A stretch of DNA of 64,000 bases, from positions 111,838 to 175,837 of the forward strand of contig JACPPD010000008.1 in NCBI GenBank assembly GCA_016191145.1, in the 5' to 3' direction. The position numbers and the translations under genes are program-made. Below the pieces are notes generated by a model. It made no database searches and was not told where the DNA came from. It worked only from the letters and a program-made list of their open reading frames with translations. How positions within the stretch are numbered: the stretch's first letter is position 1; each line of letters opens with the position of its first letter. Source of the DNA: Ignavibacteria bacterium (GTDB taxonomy: Bacteria > Bacteroidota > Ignavibacteria > Kapaibacteriales > Kapaibacteriaceae). This document shows positions 1 to 7,179 of this stretch, piece after piece.

Positions 1-112
1 ACGCTCGCTGCGCGAAACCATGGACGAGCTGCGCCGTGGCTATACTAAAGATTATGAAAATCTCATTCGCAGGTATTTTGAAGCTCTCGAAAAAATGAAG
101 CACGACGAATAA
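1..112 (+). CDS. C-terminal fragment of an unknown protein
   Basis: An open frame enters from the left edge and stops at a TAA nine bases before the next gene. The 36 visible residues are charged and helical, ending in YFEALEKMKHDE. The family cannot be told from so little. Close spacing suggests it shares a transcript with the small membrane protein downstream. Confidence 0.55.
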   Translation, partial: RSLRETMDELRRGYTKDYENLIRRYFEALEKMKHDE

Positions 113-121
113 TCAGGCACT

Positions 122-469
122 ATGAAACTTATCCTTATGAGCTCCCTCCAGGCGCTGCTTGGTGTAGGGGGCATGGCTATGCTGACGAATGCCCTTGGCG
201 GTAAGGCAACCTCTGCAATGCAGATAGTGTATGCGCTGGCATCGCCCTTCGGTATTGCAGGCATCGCACTGATGCTTACTGCCGGAGTTGTGATGTTCAT
301 AATATTTACCTATGCAAAGCTGTCGGCATTCGTTCCCATAAGCACTGCCGCCGCTTTCTTATTCACTGTGCTTGTGTCCGTCCTGTACCAAGGCGAAAAA
401 CTTTCCCTCTCTCTGGTACTCGGAATGGCCATGATCCTCGGAGGCATTGTTGTTGTCTCCAAATCCTAG
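122..469 (+). CDS. small four-helix EamA/SMR-like membrane protein
   Basis: A 115-residue very hydrophobic protein with about four transmembrane helices and a glycine-rich last helix (GMAMILGGIVVVSKS). The size and pattern resemble half of an EamA/DMT transporter or a small multidrug resistance-type subunit. Such proteins work as dimers in the inner membrane, but the substrate here is unknown. It lies 9 bp after the preceding stop, so it is probably co-transcribed. Its 3' end overlaps the 3' end of the convergent dnaE2-like gene by about 110 bp, so one of the two C-termini may be mispredicted, though both frames are open. Confidence 0.65.
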   Translation: MKLILMSSLQALLGVGGMAMLTNALGGKATSAMQIVYALASPFGIAGIALMLTAGVVMFIIFTYAKLSAFVPISTAAAFLFTVLVSVLYQGEKLSLSLVLGMAMILGGIVVVSKS

Positions 470-3400
470 CGCCTGCGTATCCAGTCCGCCGTTCATCTGC
501 AGGTGACCGGAGTATCCGCCTATAACATTGTTTAGTATCCGAACCTCGCGGACAACAAGTCCTCTCCAGCCCTGTCTGGCGCCATGAACGGCGCTGCCTA
601 TGCGCACAACATCGGCTTTCACAATCAGCGCTGCTTGACGCAGCTCGCGTTCATAAAGCTCGCGCTCGCGCGGCTGCACAACGCATTGCACAAAGCCTGT
701 CTCGTCCTCTATGGTAACAAATAACACGCCATGAGCAGTAGGCGGCGACTGGCGGAGGATGACGATTCCGGCAACGCAGATGGACAGGGGAACAGAAGGA
801 TAGGGCGACAAGGCGGGAAGAGACCACACCATTTCGATTGGACGGATTTCGAAGTCGGTAAGCATACGCCTATACAGCGCCATTGGGTGAACGCGCGCGG
901 CGCCGTGCGTCATGTAATCATACGCAAGACGTTCGGGAGCCTTAATTGGCGGCAATAGGGGAATCAGGGATTCTGCGATAGCAGAAGAGCTTAAACGCTG
1001 CTGTGCATCACGCGCCGCGCTGCTGCCCGCATTGGTGAGCTTGTGCGAGCTGCTGCTGAGCAGAGAGACTATCCACAATGCACGGCGGGCATTGCCTTCC
1101 AGAGAATCGAGCGCTCCGGAAAGCGCTATTGAGTCGTACACATCTGCAGGGAGGCGCAAGCGGGCAACAACATCTTCGGCAGACTCAAACGTACGGGCTG
1201 CCCGCTCCCAGACAATCATCCGCGCCATATCTTCGGTTACTAATTTTATTGATGTTAATGGTTTTTGTATACCAATTCGCTGCGTCGAAGAGCTGCCCTT
1301 ACCCGCCGATGCATTGTGGGCATGTTCTGCAGCCGAGAGCGAATATCGTGTGCCAGACAGATTAATATCGGGCGGCAATACAGGCACTCCAAAGCGCTTG
1401 GCTTCCTCTTCGAGCGTCATCAGGTTGTACATGCCCGGACGGTGCTGCATAAATGCGGCCATGTAGGCTGCAGGATAGTAGCGTTTGAGCCACGCACTCT
1501 GATAAACAATTTTAGCAAATGCGGCGGCATGAGAACGGCAGAAACCATAGCCGACAAAGTGCGACACCTTCTCGTAAACAAGTTCGGCACTGGCTTTATC
1601 TACACCACGCTGCATAGCCCCCTTCACAAATTTTTCGTGCATGACTTCCATTGCCTTGGCATCACGGTTTTTCGATATCAATGCACGAAAGTCGTCGGCT
1701 TCGTCGAGCGGCATGCCGGCAAAGTGGTGTGCAATGTCGAGCACCTGTTCCTGAAAGAGCACAATTCCCAGTGTGTCATTGAGCAGCGGTTCAAGGTCGG
1801 AATGGATATAGCGGACGGGTTCCTGGCCCCTGCGCCTGCGGATGTATGGGTTCACCATGCCCCCTTGCAGCGGACCTGGCCGGAAGAGGGCAACTTCGGT
1901 AACAAGATCGTCGAACGTTTCTGGCTGATGCTGTGCCAGCAAATGCATCTGCCCCTGACTCTCTATCTGAAACACTCCGAGTGTTTGCCCGCTCCGGATT
2001 AGCTCGTACACTGCGGAGTCGTCGAGCGATTCAAATTTATCCCACTCTGCCTCTGTATCTCTGTATTCATCTGTTCCTGTGCGCTCAATCAGTTCCAGCG
2101 CTTCGCTGATGCATGCAAGCATGCGCAGGCCAAGCACATCGAATTTTACTAGCCCCATTGCTTCAACATCGTCCTTATCGAACTGCACAACCGACACGCC
2201 ATTGGCTGAGCGCTGTACAGGCGTGAAGTAGGTAAGGGGCTTGGACGAGAGAATCATGCCGCCACTATGCTGCCCCAGGTGACGCGGATGATCGAGCAGC
2301 TTTTCTACTACCCTCAGCAGCACATCGAGTAAGGGTACATGTGTATGCTTTGCCGGGTTCCTGCCGATCTGCGTTGTTCCGAGAGCTTCGCGCAGATTGT
2401 CGGCAAATTCAGCTATGTCTTTGTTTGTAAAGCTCGGTACGGATTTCGACAATTTATTTACAACGTCCATCGGCCAGCCTAATGCCTTGGCTGCATCGCG
2501 CACAGCCATGCGCGCGCGGTACATGATGAGCGTAGCCGTCATGGCAGTCTGCTCCTGTCCGAAACGCTGCTCCATCCAGGCAATGATTTCGTGCCGCCTG
2601 TCGGAGTCAAAATCTACGTCGATGTCTGGAGTACCCTTGCGTCCCCTATGCAAAAACCGTTCAAACAATAGATTATGTCGGATAGGGCAGACACCTGTAA
2701 TGTCAAGCAGATACGCCACTATCGAATTTGCTGCCGAACCTCTTCCCGAGCAACGAATGCCGCGGCGGCGTGCTTCATCAACAATTTCTTTCACTACAAG
2801 GAAGAAGTCGGCAAGCTTCAGGTCGCAGATTACTTCGAGTTCGTGCTTCAGCAGCTCTTCGGCTTTCTGTTGGTTTCTATATTTCCGTACTAAAGCCGAC
2901 GCACAGAGTTCACGGAGGAGATGTTCCGGCGTAGTGGTATCGGGCACTCGTGCACATGGAGGCGTAACATGTCCGGGGAGAATGTCAAATTCCTCGCAGT
3001 CGTCAATCATCGTGTGGGTAAATGCGAACGCCTCCGGGTAGGGCAGCAGACTGCGTAATTCCTCTTCCGATTTTAGGCACTCTTCATCGTTTACAGGACG
3101 TTCCGGATGAGGATCGAAAATTGTGATGCCAAGCCGAGTACACGTCATCACATCATAAGCCATGTACTCGTCCTGTCGGGCATAGTTGATGAAGGGGGCA
3201 ATGCAGACGGGCAGACTTTTCATCTTTGCCAGGCGCACCATGCGGTCTGCTGCCAGACCCTGACCAGGTTTGCGCGAATGAAGGACTGCGAGAACAACAA
3301 CGCGGCGCAGCGAGAGGTTGGCGGGTATTTCGAGGCCTTGTTCTCCAACTGTCAGCACATAACAATCCTCCAGATCTCTGAGAGGTTCAGCAGTTTCAAA

Positions 3401-3691
3401 GGCGGGCTGTTCGAGCGAGTGGAGGTTGGTTAGGAGGCGGTTCATCGATGCGTATCCAGAGCGGCTGCGTGCTACAATGCGCGTTGGCATGCCCCCTACC
3501 ATCACTGTGCAGCCAATAAGGGGTTTGAGTCCGCGGGCACGGCATGCGCGCTGGTGGCGGACGGCGCCATAAACGCCATTAACATCAACCAGACACAGAG
3601 CTTTCAGGCCGAGCTCGGCGGCTCGGCTGGCAAGCTCTTCGGGCGACGAGGGAGAGCGCAGGAAGCTAAAATGAGAGCTGCAGAAAATCAA
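359..3691 (-). CDS. dnaE2: error-prone DNA polymerase III alpha subunit (DnaE2-like)
   Basis: A 1110-residue C-family polymerase. It has an N-terminal PHP domain (residues 1-200), a polymerase core with the metal-binding motif PDIDVDF at 355-361 (D356 and D358 match the catalytic aspartates of E. coli DnaE), finger and helix-hairpin-helix regions, and a C-terminal OB fold. Together with imuB it forms the SOS mutasome that copies past DNA damage. The PHP metal motif is degraded: VDVNG stands where DnaE2 proteins usually have TDHDG, so PHP proofreading is probably lost. The start codon overlaps the stop of the DUF6504 gene (ATGA), implying translational coupling. It is the last gene of the lexA-imuB-DUF6504-dnaE2 operon. 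The final 50 or so residues look non-conserved and overlap the convergent gene. Confidence 0.93.
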   Translation of the reverse strand: MIFCSSHFSFLRSPSSPEELASRAAELGLKALCLVDVNGVYGAVRHQRACRARGLKPLIGCTVMVGGMPTRIVARSRSGYASMNRLLTNLHSLEQPAFETAEPLRDLEDCYVLTVGEQGLEIPANLSLRRVVVLAVLHSRKPGQGLAADRMVRLAKMKSLPVCIAPFINYARQDEYMAYDVMTCTRLGITIFDPHPERPVNDEECLKSEEELRSLLPYPEAFAFTHTMIDDCEEFDILPGHVTPPCARVPDTTTPEHLLRELCASALVRKYRNQQKAEELLKHELEVICDLKLADFFLVVKEIVDEARRRGIRCSGRGSAANSIVAYLLDITGVCPIRHNLLFERFLHRGRKGTPDIDVDFDSDRRHEIIAWMEQRFGQEQTAMTATLIMYRARMAVRDAAKALGWPMDVVNKLSKSVPSFTNKDIAEFADNLREALGTTQIGRNPAKHTHVPLLDVLLRVVEKLLDHPRHLGQHSGGMILSSKPLTYFTPVQRSANGVSVVQFDKDDVEAMGLVKFDVLGLRMLACISEALELIERTGTDEYRDTEAEWDKFESLDDSAVYELIRSGQTLGVFQIESQGQMHLLAQHQPETFDDLVTEVALFRPGPLQGGMVNPYIRRRRGQEPVRYIHSDLEPLLNDTLGIVLFQEQVLDIAHHFAGMPLDEADDFRALISKNRDAKAMEVMHEKFVKGAMQRGVDKASAELVYEKVSHFVGYGFCRSHAAAFAKIVYQSAWLKRYYPAAYMAAFMQHRPGMYNLMTLEEEAKRFGVPVLPPDINLSGTRYSLSAAEHAHNASAGKGSSSTQRIGIQKPLTSIKLVTEDMARMIVWERAARTFESAEDVVARLRLPADVYDSIALSGALDSLEGNARRALWIVSLLSSSSHKLTNAGSSAARDAQQRLSSSAIAESLIPLLPPIKAPERLAYDYMTHGAARVHPMALYRRMLTDFEIRPIEMVWSLPALSPYPSVPLSICVAGIVILRQSPPTAHGVLFVTIEDETGFVQCVVQPRERELYERELRQAALIVKADVVRIGSAVHGARQGWRGLVVREVRILNNVIGGYSGHLQMNGGLDTQALGFGDNNNASEDHGHSEYQREGKFFALVQDGHKHSE

Positions 3692-3939
3692 TCCAGAAGC
3701 CGAGAAAGCATCCAGCCGCGTGGGGAATAAAAGATTTCCATAACGCCGTGAGTAGTAAGGAGCAGGTAGTATTCTCGCTTATCGTCGGAGGCGCCGGCAG
3801 CGGAAGCCGTCCACCATTGCGTCCGCGACGTCCATGTTTCAAGTATGCGTTCCACTTCGTAAAGGCGTCCGCGCCAGCAGAAGCGTGCAGGTCCTGCCGG
3901 CTGTTCGGCAACGTCGATAGGTTCCATGAGGAGTTTCAT
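3688..3939 (-). CDS. DUF6504-like small protein of the ImuB/DnaE2 mutasome
   Basis: An 83-residue protein with the pattern EPIDV-x6-PARFCWRGRLYEVERILETW, then a WW pair and a C-terminal hydrophobic strand segment. This closely matches the DUF6504 proteins found beside imuB and dnaE2 in Actinobacteria. Their biochemical role is not established; an accessory part in mutasome assembly is an inference from context. I chose the ATG at 3939 because AGGATAG lies just upstream and the family begins with (M)K-x-x-EPI. A longer start at 3978 would overlap imuB. It begins 4 bp after the imuB stop, and its stop overlaps the dnaE2 start. Confidence 0.75.
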   Translation of the reverse strand: MKLLMEPIDVAEQPAGPARFCWRGRLYEVERILETWTSRTQWWTASAAGASDDKREYYLLLTTHGVMEIFYSPRGWMLSRLLD

Positions 3940-3943
3940 TATT

Positions 3944-5152
3944 CTATCCTGCCTCGCGCCACTGTCCGATAATTGCAAATCTATCGGGCGTATACGCCCA
4001 CGGATCTACAACATCGATACGCTTTGTAGCTCCGGGGAATCGCTTAACCATGGCGCCTTGCAGAGCCGACGCTGCCTGGGCAAGAGTCTCTCTGTAGCCT
4101 CTTCCCATCAGTGTTTTGCTGCTTAGCGAAAGCTGGTGGGGAACGGGCCGGCTGAGCGACGCCAGCTTAAGGTGGACGCCCCACGACGATACGCCACGCA
4201 GTGCCAGGCCCTCGAGCATAGCCTGCACCTGTGTTGCAATGAAGCGTGCATCGCTGGTTGGCGCTCTCAGGATCCGCGATGCAGTCTTCATCGGCACGTC
4301 TGCCTTATCCAGCAGCGACACATCTATCCTCGATGTTTTCCACGGCACGCGCAGCAGCTCCTTTGTTACCTTATTGCACAACCCTCCGGCTGCCAGTGCC
4401 AGCAGTGCAGGCTCCTGAACACCGTCTGTAAAGCGCTCACGCGCTGTAATTGTTGGCGGCAGTTCATACATAGTTCTGCGCGCAGATTCCTGCCCCCTAA
4501 CACCATCGGGAAGTCCCTGGCTTAGGCTGCTGAGCAAGGCATGCACGAGCACTCCGTTCTGGCCAAACTGCGCTTTTAGCTGGGCAGCCGTAAGCATGCG
4601 CAAACGTCCGACGGTGCTCAGACCAAAGAGCTCCAGCTTTTCAACCATCCTTACGTCGACGCCAAGTTCCGGAAGCTCTAGCAATGCGCCAACCGGCAGC
4701 GATTCGAGGAACGCCGCCTCTTTGCCTGCAGCAACCACAACGGGATCTGCACACGGTTCTGCAGAGAGGGCAGCCAGCAGCGACATGGTGGGCGAGGGTG
4801 CTATGCCACATCGGGCATTGAAGTGGGCCACAAGCTCGGCTGGTACACTGGGCAGCTCGGCAGTTATGCGTCTGTTATGCACAAACAAGTAGGGTGTTAG
4901 GGCAAACACGCGTTCCACGATGGCATCCCACCCAGCATCTTCCAGAGACGGCTGGCGAACCAGCAGGGGAGCATGCGGCTGGAGTTCCTGCGCCCTCTGT
5001 GCCGGCATGCCCCTGAGGGAGTGAGGGGAAACAACCGTGCCGCGCTCGTGGACAATAGGGATGGGTTGTTGGCTGTCTGCCAGCGGCCATATTCCGAGCG
5101 ACTGTCCCAGAGCAATCGACGGTAAATCCGGAAATAACAACGTTCCAAACAT
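3944..5152 (-). CDS. imuB: ImuB-like Y-family DNA polymerase paralogue
   Basis: 402 residues starting MFGTLLFPDLPSIALGQ, the position where active Y-family polymerases have the first catalytic aspartate and glycine-rich strand. The palm acidic motif is not conserved, as expected for ImuB, which acts as a non-catalytic scaffold linking DnaE2 to the sliding clamp. A helix-hairpin-helix-like segment (LELFGLSTVGRLRMLTAAQL) sits near the middle. The protein is shorter than many ImuB proteins (about 500 residues). No imuA/recA-like gene is present, so this is the ImuA-less form. It lies 18 bp after the lexA-like gene. Confidence 0.82.
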   Translation of the reverse strand: MFGTLLFPDLPSIALGQSLGIWPLADSQQPIPIVHERGTVVSPHSLRGMPAQRAQELQPHAPLLVRQPSLEDAGWDAIVERVFALTPYLFVHNRRITAELPSVPAELVAHFNARCGIAPSPTMSLLAALSAEPCADPVVVAAGKEAAFLESLPVGALLELPELGVDVRMVEKLELFGLSTVGRLRMLTAAQLKAQFGQNGVLVHALLSSLSQGLPDGVRGQESARRTMYELPPTITARERFTDGVQEPALLALAAGGLCNKVTKELLRVPWKTSRIDVSLLDKADVPMKTASRILRAPTSDARFIATQVQAMLEGLALRGVSSWGVHLKLASLSRPVPHQLSLSSKTLMGRGYRETLAQAASALQGAMVKRFPGATKRIDVVDPWAYTPDRFAIIGQWREAG

Positions 5153-5170
5153 TTGTATTCTGGCTTTCTA

Positions 5171-5869
5171 TTAAAAATGTTTAATACACGATCGGACTAC
5201 TCCCACAATGGAGAACTCCATATCGGGCGTAATGGCAATGTCCTTATACCTGCGGTTCTCTGCGCGCAGCACGGGCGCATTGTTCTGCGTCAGGTATCGC
5301 TTTACCGTCAGCTCGCCAAACACCTTAGCAATCACTACCTGACCCGAGCGCGGCTTGACGGCGCAATCAACAATCAGCATGTCGCCATTACCTATTCCCG
5401 CATCCGTCATAGAGTCTCCCACCACGCGTATGAAGTACGTGTTATCGGGGTGCTCCAGCAGCATCTCCGTCAGGTCTATCTCTTCCGTCACCTCATCGCC
5501 CCCTTCTGCCGGCAATCCTGCCGACACTCCCAGCGCCAGCATCGGTATCTTGGGTGCAGGGTAGGGGGCAGACTTCCGCAGTTCATCCACAGCTTGTGCA
5601 AGCAGCTCCAGTGTACTCTCAGACTTCTTTCGTTCTTGCTTTGCGGCGCTCTTCTTCTCTTTTTCCCCCACAATCATCCACGAAGCGCTGACTCCATAGT
5701 TCTTTTCCAGCATCCCCATCACTTCGTGCGGCACATAGGAGCGTCCTGCTTCCCACGCATACACCGTCACCTCTTTAACACCAACAGCCTGGGCATATTC
5801 GGCAACCGTGAGGCCCAGCACCTCTTCGCGTGCCTGCCTATGCCTGCGTCCAACATCTTTCTTGTTCAT
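5171..5869 (-). CDS. LexA/UmuD-like repressor: XRE helix-turn-helix plus S24 autopeptidase
   Basis: 232 residues. The N-terminal XRE-type helix-turn-helix (about 8-60) contains LTVAEYAQAVGVKEVTVYAWE. After a Lys-rich linker comes an S24 domain with a self-cleavage site A117-G118 (VSAGLP, like the UmuD site), catalytic Ser153 in GDSM and Lys190 in TVKRY. It probably represses its own operon and is cleaved when RecA filaments form. The domain build is that of phage CI-type repressors rather than standard LexA, whose N-terminus is winged. A GGAGGT ribosome site precedes the ATG. Two palindromic operators lie immediately upstream, supporting autoregulation of the whole imuB-dnaE2 cassette. Confidence 0.88.
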   Translation of the reverse strand: MNKKDVGRRHRQAREEVLGLTVAEYAQAVGVKEVTVYAWEAGRSYVPHEVMGMLEKNYGVSASWMIVGEKEKKSAAKQERKKSESTLELLAQAVDELRKSAPYPAPKIPMLALGVSAGLPAEGGDEVTEEIDLTEMLLEHPDNTYFIRVVGDSMTDAGIGNGDMLIVDCAVKPRSGQVVIAKVFGELTVKRYLTQNNAPVLRAENRRYKDIAITPDMEFSIVGVVRSCIKHF

Positions 5870-5883
5870 AGCGACCTCCGAAG

Positions 5884-5918
5884 TCTACAAATTGTAGAGG
5901 CAATCTACGAATCGTAGA
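5884..5918. promoter_or_regulatory. twin palindromic operator of the SOS-like operon
   Basis: Two 15-bp odd palindromes, TCTACAAATTGTAGA and TCTACGAATCGTAGA, separated by 5 bp. Their centres are 20 bp apart, about two helical turns, so two dimers could bind the same face. They begin 4 bp upstream of the GGAGGT of the lexA-like gene. The half-site TCTACRA differs from known Gram-negative and Gram-positive LexA boxes. Binding by the adjacent repressor is inferred. Confidence 0.7.
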
Positions 5919-5952
5919 ACAAGAAGTCAAGAGGAAAAACAGCAAAAACAAC

Positions 5953-5982
5953 AATGCCGGGTATCTCTTGATACCCGGCATT
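5953..5982. repeat. 28-bp perfect hairpin repeat, copy 1
   Basis: A 12-bp stem ATGCCGGGTATC / GATACCCGGCAT with loop TCTT, extended here by one A:T pair. Two more copies lie at 16519-16546 and 16574-16601, the last with the inverse loop AAGA. It lies between the divergent SOS promoter and the next hairpin. It lacks a clear T-tract, so it is not a classical terminator. Confidence 0.85.
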
Positions 5983-6034
5983 GAGTTTAAACAACTTTAT
6001 ACACACGTTTATGCATACGGCCTAAAAACGAATA

Positions 6035-6059
6035 CGCCCGGGCCGTGAGGACCCGGGCG
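6035..6059. terminator. GC-rich hairpin, possible terminator
   Basis: An 8-bp stem CGCCCGGG / CCCGGGCG with a 9-base loop CCGTGAGGA. It stands downstream of the minus-strand 118-aa gene and upstream of the SOS operon. There is no T-run on either side, so a terminator role is uncertain. Apart from the two hairpins, the stretch 5919-6171 shows no gene. Confidence 0.4.
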
Positions 6060-6171
6060 CAATCGCTATTGTTCACGTCGACCGTGAGAGTGGGTGGGGT
6101 GCAGTCGACGCGACGTGCCTTTACCGTGATTCTGATGAAAGACGAAATCGCGGGTAAGACACTACTTTAAT

Positions 6172-6528
6172 TTATACAGCATGGGCATAAGCAGGAACAG
6201 CGTTGGATGTAAATCCGCAACTGCGTTCAAGTAGGGTGATGACGTCTGAACGCCGGGCTCTTTCAGCCTTTGGCATCAGGAAAACATCGAACCTTACATT
6301 ATCGAGACTGCCGGCAGCGGAGACCCAAGAGCCAAACCGCTCATCAGATGTCAACTGACTAGTACTAGGGATTGAATCACAGTCAAAAGCGTCAAGTACC
6401 CTATACTGGCCATTTTCGTCACCTACCAGTACTCCAACCACACCAGCTACATTGTAGGACTTCCAGTCCTCAAGCCGTGTTGGCGTGATAAAGTGCATGC
6501 AATTCGTTACGGGCAGTGTTTGTAACAT
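6172..6528 (-). CDS. hypothetical 118-aa protein
   Basis: 118 residues with no family I recognise. The N-terminal half mixes hydrophobic strands (YNVAGVVGVLVGDENGQYRVLDAFDC) with acidic turns; the C-terminal part is helical (AERARRSDVITLLERSCGF). It has no signal peptide or membrane segment. GGAGA precedes the ATG at normal distance. It lies 50 bp downstream of the 43-aa repeat peptide on the same strand, so the two and the 61-aa hydrophobic peptide may form one transcript. Base composition is typical of the accessory region. Confidence 0.6.
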   Translation of the reverse strand: MLQTLPVTNCMHFITPTRLEDWKSYNVAGVVGVLVGDENGQYRVLDAFDCDSIPSTSQLTSDERFGSWVSAAGSLDNVRFDVFLMPKAERARRSDVITLLERSCGFTSNAVPAYAHAV

Positions 6529-6578
6529 TTTACTATTCTCCGTTGCTTGTTATGTTGTTGTGCAGCGTGAAATTGAGC

Positions 6579-6710
6579 CTAGTTCTCTTCGCCGCGGTCA
6601 ATGATGTACCCATCATTTCGGTTACCTTCGCCGCGATCAATGATAAAAAGCGATTCACGGTTGTTTTCACCACGGTCGATGATAAGAGTCGACGGAAAGT
6701 GCGCAGTCAT
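6579..6710 (-). CDS. 43-aa peptide with three IIDRGE repeats
   Basis: A short open frame with a good ribosome site (GGAG, six bases before ATG). It encodes MTAHFPSTL followed by three repeats: IIDRGENN, IIDRGEGN and IIDRGEEN, the last at the C-terminus. The spacers between repeats are polar (RESLF, RNDGY). The DNA repeats differ at third positions (ATCGACCGTGGT, ATTGATCGCGGC, ATTGACCGCGGC), which suggests selection on the peptide. Function is unknown. Its place between two other small genes, and its repeated-core build, recall secreted or processed peptides, but this is speculation. Confidence 0.55.
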   Translation of the reverse strand: MTAHFPSTLIIDRGENNRESLFIIDRGEGNRNDGYIIDRGEEN

Positions 6711-6798
6711 GACTAACTCCATTTATTTTCAATTGTTTAGGAAAGCTTTGGAAAGATGTCGCCAGGCAGTAAAGCAGAAAAGATCTGTAAAGAAGGAA

Positions 6799-6984
6799 TT
6801 AGTCTTCCAAACGATCGATCGCTACAGGAGTAATTACCTGCATAAGTACCGGATCCTGCAGAGTTGTATTAATCAGTTGTTGATTAGAGTTTACCAGGAA
6901 TTGTTGATCGGCATTAGTCAGTGTGGCCGTGCTATTTGGTGTAACCATTCCGAAGTAAATCAAGATTGCGATGAAGAGTTCCAT
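6799..6984 (-). CDS. 61-aa peptide with hydrophobic N-terminus
   Basis: Begins MELFIAILIYFGMVTPN, a short hydrophobic helix, followed by a polar Gln/Asn/Thr-rich tail ending DRLED. AAGGA precedes the ATG at 8 bases. A clearly homologous but truncated frame occurs at 63751-63822 with near-identical DNA across the hydrophobic part, which supports a real gene family. It could be a membrane-anchored or exported peptide. It is divergent from the 513-aa helical protein across 195 bp and upstream of the 43-aa repeat peptide. Confidence 0.6.
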   Translation of the reverse strand: MELFIAILIYFGMVTPNSTATLTNADQQFLVNSNQQLINTTLQDPVLMQVITPVAIDRLED

Positions 6985-7080
6985 GACTGTGATCCTTGTT
7001 TGGTTGCGATAGTTGTTATTACCTGATACGAAAATCAGCGTTCAGCCAGACGTATCCCATTACATTTACCTGGTATTTGT

Positions 7081-7088
7081 TACATTTG
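7081..7088 (+). promoter_or_regulatory. possible TAnnTTTG promoter element
   Basis: TACATTTG matches the Bacteroidota -7 consensus and lies about 90 bp upstream of the 513-aa gene. A similar TACATTTA occurs 20 bp before it. No convincing upstream partner element is visible. Confidence 0.25.
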
Positions 7089-7179
7089 AAATTCAGTCAA
7101 CCAAATAGCAACTAGATGGATGAAAAATTCAAATGATCTAGGAAAGTCTTGAAATTGTAAAACTTAACAGCCGCAGCGT

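Noticed and set aside
5153..5917. Plus-strand 254-codon frame opposite the lexA-like gene
   Set aside because: Antisense to a gene with a complete S24 catalytic pair and HTH, and it runs through the operators.
6601..7026. Plus-strand 141-codon frame
   Set aside because: It is antisense to the 43-aa and 61-aa peptide genes, which have ribosome sites and repeat or paralogue support; its own residues show no coherent pattern.
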